Shown: one piece after another, positions 43,687-52,220 of the stretch
How positions within the stretch are numbered: the stretch's first letter is position 1
How the letters are laid out: the number at the start of each line of letters is the position of its first letter
Assembly (NCBI GenBank): GCA_963716925.1
Contig: CAVQUX010000025.1
Location: forward strand, 310,001-374,000
DNA: 64,000 nt
Source of the DNA: DAISKN01 sp963716925
Lineage (GTDB): Bacteria; Acidobacteriota; Vicinamibacteria; Marinacidobacterales; SMYC01
Direction: 5' to 3'
Program-made: the position numbers and the translations under genes
Notes under the pieces: model-generated
Databases searched by the model: none
Told to the model about the DNA's origin: nothing
The model's input: only the letters and a program-made list of their open reading frames with translations

Positions 43687-45578
43687 TAGGGCTCCCGCGT
43701 TCGAGCGAGCTCCGAGACCGCCCGATGGGCCTCGTCGATCGCGGTGTTGGTGAAGGCGGCGGCGCCCGCGTCGGAGTTGGCGATGACGACCCGGCCGAAG
43801 GGCTGCCTTCCGAGGACGTGGGGACGCTCCGCCTCGGAAACGTCCGGGTCGGAGAGCGTGTCCGGAGTGTAGGCGTACCCGTGGGGCCAGCGATTCACGG
43901 TGATCCCCAGGATGTCCTCCGCGGGGTCGAATCCCCCGCCCGAGAGCATGCGCGCGAGCTGATCGCGGATCGAAAGCTCCATTGTCTCGAAGGGCGTGGT
44001 GAAGAGCTCCTGCATTCCGGCCCGCAGCTGCAAGCGCCTCGGGAAGAGGCCGGGTGCCGAGGGGCTCCGGCTGAGATGGAGAACGATCGGCTCCTCCGGT
44101 TTCTTCGGGCACTCGTAGCCCCCGATCGAGACCGGCTGGTCGAGGCCCACCGAAGAGTGGTACATGTTCGGACAGCTCGCGCGCGAGACCCCGAGCTTCT
44201 CGAAGGCCTTCCAGTTGCGAATGAAGACGTTCGTGTACAGAAGCGGCACTTTCGCCGACTCCGCCAGCGCTTTCTTCTGCTTTTCGGGAAGCTCGGGCAT
44301 CAGGAACCGGACGATCGAGTTGTAGCAGGCGAGGACCGCGTTGCGTGCGCGGACTCCGAAGACCTTTCCTCCCGAGACATAGGCAAGACGGACCCAGTCG
44401 GCTTTCTCCGGCGGGCCCTCGTGCGCAACCCGCACCACCGTGCTGTTGAGCCGCAGCCTCACGGGACAATCGGCCTCGTCCAGATGAGGATAGAGGAGGC
44501 GCGCCCGAACGACGGACTCCATGTCGTGGTCGCCGGGAAGGGCTTTCGGAATCAGCCGGTTCACGAGGAGCCGCGTCATCGTCGCGTTCCCGTCGGGGAA
44601 ATGGAAGTGGTAGTCCTCCCACGCGAGCCGCGGCGTCTCCTCGAGACCGAGCCCGTCGAAGCCCGGGGCGCCGCTCCGGGCGGCCTCGAGCGCGGGACAG
44701 GTGTCGATATACTTGTTGTTGCGGAAGCTCATGTGCTGGAGGAACGGCAGCGCCTCCTCCGTGACGCCCGCGTGCTTCAGCAGGTAGTCCTGGTAGCTCA
44801 TCCGCGCGAGCCGTTCATTCCTCTCCGCGGCTCCAAGCCCCGGAAGATAGTCCTTCGCGCCCTCGCCGTCGTGGAGCCGGACGAGATCGACGCGGGCTTT
44901 CTCGGAAAGTGGCGCCTTCGCGAGAAACTCCCGCCACCCGCCGCCGCTCCGCGAAGGCATTCCGGCGACGAGGCGATCCTCACCGAAGCTCTCGCGGTCG
45001 AAGAACATCGCACTCTTCAAGCCCAGCTTGCGGTAGAGCTCGCGGTCGTAGAACTCCGGGTAGCGGTCGACACGGATTCCGAGCTCCGAAACCAGGGCGA
45101 GGGCGACGTAGCTGTAAGGAAAGGGAGTCTCGATGCTCATCGTGCCGCCGTAGCCGATGAACGTCCGCCCTTGGTACGTGAACTCGTTGCGCTTGGCGTG
45201 CCCGCCGAAGTCGTCGTGGTTGTCGAGAATGAGGACTCGCTTGTCGGCGCCCATCATCTTCCGGAAAAAATGTGCCGCGGCGAGGCCCGAGATGCCCGCT
45301 CCTACGACGACGAGGTCGTACTCCTCGCCGGTGTCGGTGTCGAGCCGGGGAAAGGAGAGATAGTCACCATCCCGAACCTGGTGGGCCACCTCGAAAGAGC
45401 CCTCGTGGCTTCCGCGGAGGCCGGTGAGCGCGGGTGGATAGTAGTCCGCGGGAAGTGACGCCGACGCCCTTCGCGGCGCTCCCAGAAGCGAGGCGCCCGC
45501 GACGCCCACCGCGATTCCGTTCAGGAAGTCCCGCCGGGTAATGGCCCGGTCGCATCCCAGCTCGCGCATTCGGCTCAT
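43683..45578 (-). CDS. Tat-exported FAD oxidoreductase, spermidine dehydrogenase-like (copy 3)
   Basis: Start 45578 (MSRMRELGCDRAITRRDF) has GAGGAGG upstream and overlaps the M28 stop as ATGA. The 631-residue protein has a Tat signal, DLVVVGAGISGLAAAHFF, LILDNHDDFGGHAKRNEF, HFPDGNATMTRLLV, RLNSTVVRV and TVNRWPHGYAYTPDTL. It differs from copy 2 in several loops (for example an insertion near FRNNKYIDTCPALEAA), so the two probably prefer different amines or form a pair. Cysteine residues in that insertion are not conserved in the other copies and might bind a cofactor or disulfide. Confidence 0.82.
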   Translation of the reverse strand: MSRMRELGCDRAITRRDFLNGIAVGVAGASLLGAPRRASASLPADYYPPALTGLRGSHEGSFEVAHQVRDGDYLSFPRLDTDTGEEYDLVVVGAGISGLAAAHFFRKMMGADKRVLILDNHDDFGGHAKRNEFTYQGRTFIGYGGTMSIETPFPYSYVALALVSELGIRVDRYPEFYDRELYRKLGLKSAMFFDRESFGEDRLVAGMPSRSGGGWREFLAKAPLSEKARVDLVRLHDGEGAKDYLPGLGAAERNERLARMSYQDYLLKHAGVTEEALPFLQHMSFRNNKYIDTCPALEAARSGAPGFDGLGLEETPRLAWEDYHFHFPDGNATMTRLLVNRLIPKALPGDHDMESVVRARLLYPHLDEADCPVRLRLNSTVVRVAHEGPPEKADWVRLAYVSGGKVFGVRARNAVLACYNSIVRFLMPELPEKQKKALAESAKVPLLYTNVFIRNWKAFEKLGVSRASCPNMYHSSVGLDQPVSIGGYECPKKPEEPIVLHLSRSPSAPGLFPRRLQLRAGMQELFTTPFETMELSIRDQLARMLSGGGFDPAEDILGITVNRWPHGYAYTPDTLSDPDVSEAERPHVLGRQPFGRVVIANSDAGAAAFTNTAIDEAHRAVSELARTREPY

Positions 45579-47582
45579 TGCGTTCCTCCTCGCGGGATTG
45601 GCGTCCGCGACAACGCTCGAGTCGCCTGCTCGAGCCGTCCGGTAACGATGAAAAGCGCTTCCCGCAGGTAAGCCTCCGCCTGTGCCTCGAGCTTCGCGAT
45701 GCGCGCGGGCGCGTCCGCAGACGAAGTCTCCCGGTAGACGTCGTAGAGGTCCACGTCGAGGGGCCGTGGCTGCTGGCCGTACTCCCAGACCCAGCCCGAC
45801 GGCTCGTAGCTCAGGAGCCTCTCGGTGAGATACGCCTCCTTCGAAAGGCGCCTCCCCCAGGAGAGCGTCGAGACCCGTTCGAGAGCCGACGCGGCGCCGG
45901 CCGCGTCTCCGCCCTCGGCGGCTGCGCGGGCCCGCCTCAGCGCGCCGAGGTCCCGCGCGTACGGCGCGCTCTTCAAGCTCCATCCCGCGTAGCTCGTCGA
46001 AAGGAGCCAGGGAACGAGAATCCTTGCGAGTCTTCATGAGCCATGCGTTGATCGGCGCCGCAACCATTGGATCGCCGACGCTCGCGAGCGCCTCCTCGAC
46101 CCTCGCCGCTTCGGCACCGAGAGCTCTCGCCGCGGCGAGGGGCTCATCGAAGGCAATCGGGACGTCGCCCTGGAGCTCGCTCTCCACCCAGCGCGCGATC
46201 TCACTGAACCGGATCGCGAGCACGACGGCGTCGTCCGCGCGCAGCATTCCGAGAAGCCCGAGGCGGAGATCGGTCGCGAGATTCGTGAAGTGGTCGTTCC
46301 GGGCGACGTCGAGCTGGGTGTGATAGAACGCGTCGTAGCCTCCCCCGGTGCCGCCCCAGGAAAGATACGAGACCGCGCCCCCGCCCACCGAGCCTAGGTT
46401 CCAGGCGTCTACGAGCGCGGCGAGGCCGGGACGCACGCTCACCCGGGACGAGAGATCGAGGTCGTCGAGAAGCTTCTTCTGGAACCCGAGCTGATCCACC
46501 GTCGCGAACACCTCGCCCTTCTCCCCGGGCCATCCGACGAGGTCGAGATTGAAGGCGTACGCCAGGCGATTGGTGATCTCGGGATGGGACTTGATGAAGG
46601 CATAGGAGCCCGCGAGCCAGTCATAGCGCGTGTCGAGCGCCCCCGCTTCCTCGCTTCCGAACGCGACCAGCATCAAGCTTCGCCTCGGGCGATGGCCGGA
46701 CGAGAGCACCCGGCCGAGCTCGAGCATGGAGGCGACCCCGATGCTGTCGTCCTGAGCGCCCTCGAACCATCGGTCGTGGTGGGCGGACACCAGGATCCAC
46801 TCGTCGGGATGGACGCGTCCCCGAACGACGCCGACGACGTTCTCGGAGACCCCGTAGGAGACGTCGACCCGCGCCTCGACTTCGATCGACGCTCCGGCCG
46901 CAAGCTTCACCACATCGGCGTTCCGGATGCTGAAGGCGGGAATCTGGTCCCGGTACCAGACGCTGTCCTGCTTCAACGCGTCATCGAGGGAATTCTCTCC
47001 GTAGCCGTGGAGGAGGATCGCGACGGCGCCGCGATGGGCCGCCTCGACGATGGCGTAGCTCGGCCAGAGGGTGCGCCGCACGAGGACCGCCTTGCCGCTG
47101 ACGTCGCCGATGCGGTCGTAGTCGGCGGCGAGACCATCGCCGGCCGCAACGAGTGTCGCCCGAAGCATCCGCCCGTCATCCTCGTTTCCCCGTCGATAGG
47201 GAGCGCCGTCCACCGCTCCCCAGGTTCCGGGAGACGTGTGAAGCGTCACCGCGGGGATCCTCGTGCCCGAGGCGAGAAGAGTCACTTCACCGGATTCGTA
47301 GGCTCGGACGGGGAAACTCTCCCTTCGAACCTCGAAGCCGAGTCCCGCCATCTCCCGCTCGATGAAATCGGCGAGGAGCCTCTCGTCACGGCTTCCCGCA
47401 ACCGCCGTCCCGGCTCCCGCGCCGGACCGATTCGAGACGACGTCCCTGGAAAGCCGCTTCATCATAACGAGCGTACGCGAGGCGTCGAGCGATTCGAGGA
47501 GGCGCGATTCGGAAGTCGAGACTTGAGCGTGAGCAGGAAGGGAGACGACGAGGGCGACGAGCCCCAGGGCTACAGGTCTCAT
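45575..47582 (-). CDS. Exported M28 family aminopeptidase with PA domain, with one +1 frameshift
   Basis: ATG at 47582 gives a signal peptide MRPVALGLVALVVSLPAHAQ. A protease-associated domain (KAVLVRRTLWPSYAIVEAAHRGAVAILLHG) precedes the zinc site: VSAHHDRWFEGAQDDSIGVASM, GSEEAGAL and AFNLDLVGWPG. GAATC at 46018-46022 breaks the frame; reading it as GATC gives RKDLVPWLLST and continues into a helical C-terminal part ending at 45575, about 668 residues in total. It would remove N-terminal amino acids from peptides outside the cytoplasm. It is first in the operon with the flavoproteins. A sigma-70-like promoter ends directly at its ATG. Confidence 0.85.
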
Positions 47583-47589
47583 GGCGTCG

Positions 47590-47618
47590 TATACAATCGG
47601 TTTCCGCGGAGGAGTCAA
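47590..47618 (-). promoter_or_regulatory. Candidate promoter for the M28/flavoprotein operon
   Basis: On the minus strand TTGACT (47613-47618), 17 bases, then TGTATA (47590-47595). Only seven bases separate the -10 from the ATG at 47582, and no ribosome site is visible, so the transcript would be leaderless. Confidence 0.45.
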
Positions 47619-47707
47619 CCAATATATTGAGACGTCGAGCGGGCTGGATTCACGAATCACAGCACGAAAACGACAACAATCCGACGACATGCTCAAAATA
47701 TTGTTCA

Positions 47708-48685
47708 TCACCTCGCGCGAGCCTGCGCCCGCTGCCGCGCCGCGCCCCCTTCGACGAAATCGAGAATCTCTCGCCCGAGGAGCTCGTCCCCGGTATTGAT
47801 GTGAATAACCTCCGAGAGGTGGTTGTGATGCCGGAGCTGCAGAAACCGCGGGCACCGGCCGTCGTCGCGGCGGCAAAGGGCGACGAAGAGCTCTCCCGTC
47901 GTCTCCACGAGATTGCGCTGATCGTACTCCGCGACGACCAGGAGAGCCGGCACCTCGCTCCCGGGGACATGGGTGATCGCGGAGCGGGATTCGTACTGCG
48001 CCGGCTCGCTTCCGAAATACTCGCGGATCGAGTCGAGCGACGGATCGTCCGGATCCCATCGCAGCCGGTAACGCCCGCTCACGAGAACGATGCCCGCGAG
48101 CCCATGCCCTTCCGGCGGCTGGAACCGCGCGTCGAACGCGTAGGTCGCCACGTGGGTCGCTCCCGCCGAGTGCCCCACCAGGAAGACGCGCTCCGGATCA
48201 CCGCCTAGACCGGCCGCGTTCTGCCGAACCCAGGCAACGAGGGCACCCATGTCTTCGGCGCCCGAGGGCCAGCTGGCTTGAGGAGCCAGCCGATAGGTGG
48301 CGCTCATCGCGAGAAGCCCGTGCCTGGCGAAGTACGTGGGGATGTTCGCATAGACGAGGGGGTTCAAGTCCCGATCGCCGCTTCGATAACCGCCCCCGTG
48401 CACGTACACCAGCACTGGCGCCCTTTCGATTCCGCGCGGCCGGTAGATATCGAGGAGATTCCTCTCGTGCTCCCCGTAGCGGACGTTCTTCTCGATGACA
48501 AGATCCCCCTTGGGCGCGGCCTCGAGGAGAGGCTCGTAGATCGCCATCGAGGGTTCTAGAGAGGAGCCGAAGCCGATCTCGAGAAGCTTCCTTCGAACGT
48601 CCTCCGGAACCTGCGCCTTGGCCGTGAGCGGTGCACAAACGATCCCGCAGGCGATGAGGACTCGGAACGGTGAAAGGGCGCCCAT
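47708..48685 (-). CDS. Exported alpha/beta hydrolase (carboxylesterase, hormone-sensitive lipase-like)
   Basis: Start 48685 gives MGALSPFRVLIACGIVCAPL, a signal peptide ending TAKAQ. The 325-residue protein has an oxyanion-hole HGGGYRSGD, the nucleophile in FLVGHSAGATH, Asp in AEYDQRN and His in HHNHLSEVIH. These are the order and spacing of BD-FAE/HSL-like esterases acting on short acyl chains or arylesters. The Asp-x-Gln and His region is complete, so it should be active in the periplasm. It is divergent from the gene at 48738. Confidence 0.85.
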   Translation of the reverse strand: MGALSPFRVLIACGIVCAPLTAKAQVPEDVRRKLLEIGFGSSLEPSMAIYEPLLEAAPKGDLVIEKNVRYGEHERNLLDIYRPRGIERAPVLVYVHGGGYRSGDRDLNPLVYANIPTYFARHGLLAMSATYRLAPQASWPSGAEDMGALVAWVRQNAAGLGGDPERVFLVGHSAGATHVATYAFDARFQPPEGHGLAGIVLVSGRYRLRWDPDDPSLDSIREYFGSEPAQYESRSAITHVPGSEVPALLVVAEYDQRNLVETTGELFVALCRRDDGRCPRFLQLRHHNHLSEVIHINTGDELLGREILDFVEGGAARQRAQARAR

Positions 48686-48737
48686 CGTGCGAGGAGCGTA
48701 CACTAACGAAGCCGCCAGGAGCGGTCAACTCTACTTG

Positions 48738-49448
48738 GTGCACATCCGTTTCATTCCCTTCGCGGCGCCGGCGATCCTGATCGCCTCCGGCTGCGCCGGG
48801 ATCCGTGTCGAGGACGTCACGACCCCCACACCGCTTCCTGAAGGCTCGTGTCTGGTCGTGGGCTTCCTCGGCGGGCGCGACGCCTGGGACGACGAGACCA
48901 AAGGTGTCCGACAGCTTGCGCTCGAACTCCGCCGCCGAGGGTTCTTCGCCGAGACGTTCGAGAATCGTAGCCGCGACATCGCGCTGGAGCTCGTGCGACA
49001 AGCCCGAGCGATCCGCCTCGTCCTCTACGGTCAGAGCTTCGGCGGCGCCGCGGTGGCGCACTTCGCCCGGGAGCTCGAGGAGCTCGCGATTTCCGTCGAG
49101 CTCACGGTTCAGATCGACAGCGTGGGACGTGACGACGGCAGCGTCCCGCCGAACGTCCGGAACGCCGCGAACCTCTACCAGACCGACGGATGGTTCCTCG
49201 ACGGCGAGCATCCGATCCGGGCTTCGGATCCGACGAGGACGCGGATCCTCGGCAATTGGCCTTTCGACTACTCGCGGCCGCCTGGAAGCGAGATCTCCCT
49301 CGAGGCCGTGCCGTGGTGGAAGCTGGCCTTTCGCATTCCCCACGCGAGGATGGACCGCGACGCCGCGGTCTGGGATCTCGCGCGCCACCTTCTCGAGGCA
49401 GCCTGCACCGGCGCGGAACTGGACGGGATCGGCCCGACGTTGCGATAG
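48738..49448 (+). CDS. Alpha/beta hydrolase-fold lipoprotein
   Basis: A GTG start at 48738 gives VHIRFIPFAAPAILIASGCAG, a lipoprotein signal with Cys in LIASGC. The 236-residue protein has LVVGFLGGRDAWDD and a nucleophile elbow LVLYGQSFGGAAV (G-x-S-x-G). The third triad residue is probably the His in FRIPHARMD. It lacks a clear HGGG oxyanion motif and is small, so it may be a lipase-like or serine hydrolase of unknown substrate, or a structural homologue. It is convergent with the following membrane protein, with the two stops directly adjacent. Confidence 0.65.
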   Translation: MHIRFIPFAAPAILIASGCAGIRVEDVTTPTPLPEGSCLVVGFLGGRDAWDDETKGVRQLALELRRRGFFAETFENRSRDIALELVRQARAIRLVLYGQSFGGAAVAHFARELEELAISVELTVQIDSVGRDDGSVPPNVRNAANLYQTDGWFLDGEHPIRASDPTRTRILGNWPFDYSRPPGSEISLEAVPWWKLAFRIPHARMDRDAAVWDLARHLLEAACTGAELDGIGPTLR

Positions 49449-50009
49449 TCACCGCGGCCAGAGCCAGCCGAACGTCCCGGCGGTCACGAGCGCGTAGAGC
49501 AACCCGTCGAAGACGTTCTTGAAGGTCGTGCTCCAGGCCCGCCCCATCCAGATGGATTCGACGACTCGGCCGAAGGCGTGCGCGTAAAACGCCCCCGTTC
49601 CCGCGAACCGGAAGACCGCGAGGTATTCGGCTCCGGGGCCGAGGGCCCGCCCGGTGAGATAGGCGACGGAGATTCCCACGGCCAGGCAGAACAGGAACCA
49701 CTGCGAGAGCTGCTTTCCCATGGTCGGGGGACCGCTCGGCAGCACCGTCATCACCCCGATCGGCCCCCGCTTGTACTTCTCGAGCATTTCGGGCGAGCCC
49801 ATGTCCTTGTGACTCGCGGGGCGCGGGAACAGGTAGTCCCCGGGGGAAAGATTCTCTGCGCGAAGCGCCTCGAGCAGCCGATCCTCGTTGGGTAGCTTCT
49901 TGAAATCGTTCCGGTGATAGCCCAGGAACATATGGACGATCGAGCTGACGATGAAGACGAAGACCGCGGACAGAACGACGGGAATCCAAAGGGCGGTAAT
50001 GGAGACCAC
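49449..50009 (-). CDS. Integral membrane protein of unknown function
   Basis: GTG start with a strong GGAGG ribosome site. The 186-residue protein has an N-terminal helix (about 5-28), a soluble segment (YHRNDFKKLPNEDRLLEALRAENLSPGDYLFPRP) and two or three helices from about residue 95 (QWFLFCLAVGISVAYLTGRAL, ...VFRFAGTGAFYAHAFG..., ...NVFDGLLYALVTAGTFGWLW). No known domain is recognised. The sequence FPRPASHKDMGSPEMLEKYKRG is probably the conserved loop of the family. Confidence 0.7.
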   Translation of the reverse strand: MVSITALWIPVVLSAVFVFIVSSIVHMFLGYHRNDFKKLPNEDRLLEALRAENLSPGDYLFPRPASHKDMGSPEMLEKYKRGPIGVMTVLPSGPPTMGKQLSQWFLFCLAVGISVAYLTGRALGPGAEYLAVFRFAGTGAFYAHAFGRVVESIWMGRAWSTTFKNVFDGLLYALVTAGTFGWLWPR

Positions 50010-50073
50010 GTTCCCCTCCTGGCAATGGGAGAGAAATTACTCGAAGCTCCCCGCGGTTGCCAGTCCCAGCCGG

Positions 50074-51085
50074 TCAGGGCCGGGTCGGCGCCTTGGCCTC
50101 GACGCGAACGGGGGACCATCCCATTCCGTCGGGCCGTTCTTTCTCCAGCCCGGAGATCAGGAGCCGGGGCTCACCATCCAGCTCGTCGAGGTCGTAGGCG
50201 AGAACGCGGCCGCCGTTCGTGTCGCTGATGAACGCCGTTCGATCTTGAATCCAGATGCCGAAGGCTCCTTCCGCCGGCTGGCCGCCTCGGAGGGGAACCT
50301 CCTTCCCTTTCCTGGTCCGCGCCCTTACGTCGAGCAGGTTGACGTACTGGACCACCGACTCGCCCGACGTGCCGTTGGTGACGACCGCCTCTCCGGCGGA
50401 GGAGATTGCGATTCGGTTCGACTGCTTCCGCGAAGAAACCCGCTCGATGACGACCGAACGCGCGGTATCCACGATGGAAATCGTTCCCGCCTCCCGGTCG
50501 AGGACCCAGACCTCCCTGCCGTCGGGGGTGACGGCGAGGCCCTCGGCTCCTGCGCCGGTCTCGAGAACGCGCGTCGGGGAATCTCCTTCGAGGTCGATGA
50601 TGGAGAGAGTCCCCTCCTCGAGGCGGCTCGTGACGTAGGCGCGGCGGGCGTCGGGACTCAGCCGGACCATGTGGCTCTCGCGCCCGCCCGTCGGGATGGT
50701 TCGCGCCACCATGCGGGCTGCGATATCGAGGACCGCGAGAGTGTCTTGATTCTGAAGAGTGACGATGGCTCGAGAGCCGCCAGGAAGAAACGCGATGCTG
50801 TGGGGCCGGGAATTCGGCCCCACGTCGAATCCTGCCGATGACCGTCGCGCTCGCGAGGTCGAGGATCGCCACCGTGCGGCCGTGGGCGTCCTCGGGGCCG
50901 TACTCGCCGACGAGGACGGTCCGGCCGTCCGGCGACACCGCGAGCTCGTGCGGAGCCCTTCCGACCTCGACCCGCGCCGCTTCGCGGCCGGTGTCGAGGT
51001 CGATGAACGACACGCTATCCCCGCTCTTGTTGGCCACGACCAGCGTACCGACGAGGGTCGTGAGAACGAGGCTACCGGAGATCAA
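50074..51085 (-). CDS. YncE-like beta-propeller protein, with one +1 frameshift
   Basis: The frame starts near TTG 51085 with VVANKSGDSVSFIDLDTGREAARVEVGRAPHELAVSPDG, a YncE-type 40-residue propeller blade. At 50827-50831 GAATC occurs where GATC would read IGRIDVGPNSRPHSIAF and carry on in the second frame through blades such as DTLAVLDIAARMVARTI and LSIIDLEGDSPTRVLETG. The product would be about 336 residues. A signal peptide is likely (VLTTLVGTLVVA) but the start is uncertain. It lies four bases after the first FAH gene and is probably co-expressed. Confidence 0.72.
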
Positions 51086-51089
51086 TACA

Positions 51090-52205
51090 CTACTCTTTAC
51101 GCGACGACGTGGGCCCTCCCATGCTCGACGCTTCGCCCTTGACGTCGTGAGTCATCGTGCCGATCCCCTCGATGGTGGCCACGATCTTGTCGCCGGGCTT
51201 CAGGAAGATCTGCTCCGCGCGGACCGACCTCGACATCCCGGTTCCCGCCGGGCTCCCGCCGGCGACGACGTCGCCCGCCTCGAGCGTGAGGACCGAGGAG
51301 CCGTACTCGATGAGCTCGTAGACGTTGTGGATCATGTCGGAGCTATGGGCATCCTGCATGAGCTTCCCGTTCACCGCCAGCGTCTGCTTCAGGTTCATCG
51401 GGTCTTTCACGAATTCCGCAGGCACGATGAACGGCCCGAGAGGCGCGAAGGTGTCGTGCCCCTTGCCGATGAGCCAATCGGAGCCTCCGAATCGCGGCGG
51501 GTCCTCGCCCCGTCCCCCGCGATCCGACATGTCGAGCTCGATGGTGTAGCCGAAGATGTGGTTCTTCGCCTGGCTCGCGGGGACGTTCTTGGCGGGCTGC
51601 CCGATGACGATGCCGATCTCGCACTCCCAGTCGATCTTGTCGCGGCCCCTGGGGATCACGATGTCTTCGCCGTTGGCGATGACCGAGCTCGGAGGCTTCA
51701 AGAACAGGTAGGCCATGCCCCGGTTCTTGCGGCGCTCTTCCGCTTCCTTCCGCTGCTCCTCGGGCGTGCCCGACTCTCCCACATGGCCGTAATAGTTCCC
51801 GGCGGCATTGAGGATCTTGCGGGGACGAATGGGCGCGAGCGTCCGCACCCGGGAAAGGTCGTGGACGTATCCTCGGCGGCCGGCGCCCTCGAGGAGGCTC
51901 GAGCCGACCAGGTGGTTCACGATCTGATAGATCCTGCGGTCGTAGCCCATGTTGTAGAGGCCGGCGAGGATCCGCATGTCGTCGGGCATCGGGAGGTCGG
52001 CGACCTCCGGCCGGCGCTCGAGCTCGCGATTCGCCGCGGCGAGCTCCACCACGATGCGGTCGCGGAGCACGATCCCGATCCTGGGCTCGCCGTCGATCTC
52101 GAACGTCCCCAGCTTGAAGGGCTCGATCGGCTGCGCCGTCGCGGAGCCGAGGCCCATTACGCCGAGGAAGAGCAGCGAGGCGACGAAGCTGATTCTTCTT
52201 TTCAT
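51090..52205 (-). CDS. Exported fumarylacetoacetate hydrolase (FAH) family protein 1
   Basis: Start 52205 (MKRRISFVASLLFLGVMGL) gives a Sec signal ending SATAQ. The 371-residue protein has FKLGTFEIDGEPRIGIVL at its N terminus and the FAH core with DWECEIGIVIG (metal-binding acidic residues), IFGYTIELDMSDRG, GKGHDTFAPLGPF and AGGSPAGTGMSR. FAH enzymes cleave C-C bonds in acylpyruvates and related metabolites in the cytoplasm. An exported version is unusual. It follows a close paralogue 15 bases upstream and precedes the YncE-like gene. Confidence 0.85.
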   Translation of the reverse strand: MKRRISFVASLLFLGVMGLGSATAQPIEPFKLGTFEIDGEPRIGIVLRDRIVVELAAANRELERRPEVADLPMPDDMRILAGLYNMGYDRRIYQIVNHLVGSSLLEGAGRRGYVHDLSRVRTLAPIRPRKILNAAGNYYGHVGESGTPEEQRKEAEERRKNRGMAYLFLKPPSSVIANGEDIVIPRGRDKIDWECEIGIVIGQPAKNVPASQAKNHIFGYTIELDMSDRGGRGEDPPRFGGSDWLIGKGHDTFAPLGPFIVPAEFVKDPMNLKQTLAVNGKLMQDAHSSDMIHNVYELIEYGSSVLTLEAGDVVAGGSPAGTGMSRSVRAEQIFLKPGDKIVATIEGIGTMTHDVKGEASSMGGPTSSRKE

Positions 52206-52220
52206 GACTCTCTCCATTCT

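Noticed and set aside
45579..48059. One very long minus-strand protein joining the M28 peptidase and flavoprotein copy 3
   Set aside because: The joined frame exists only because of the +1 base at 46018; with GATC restored, the peptidase ends at 45575 and the flavoprotein starts at 45578.
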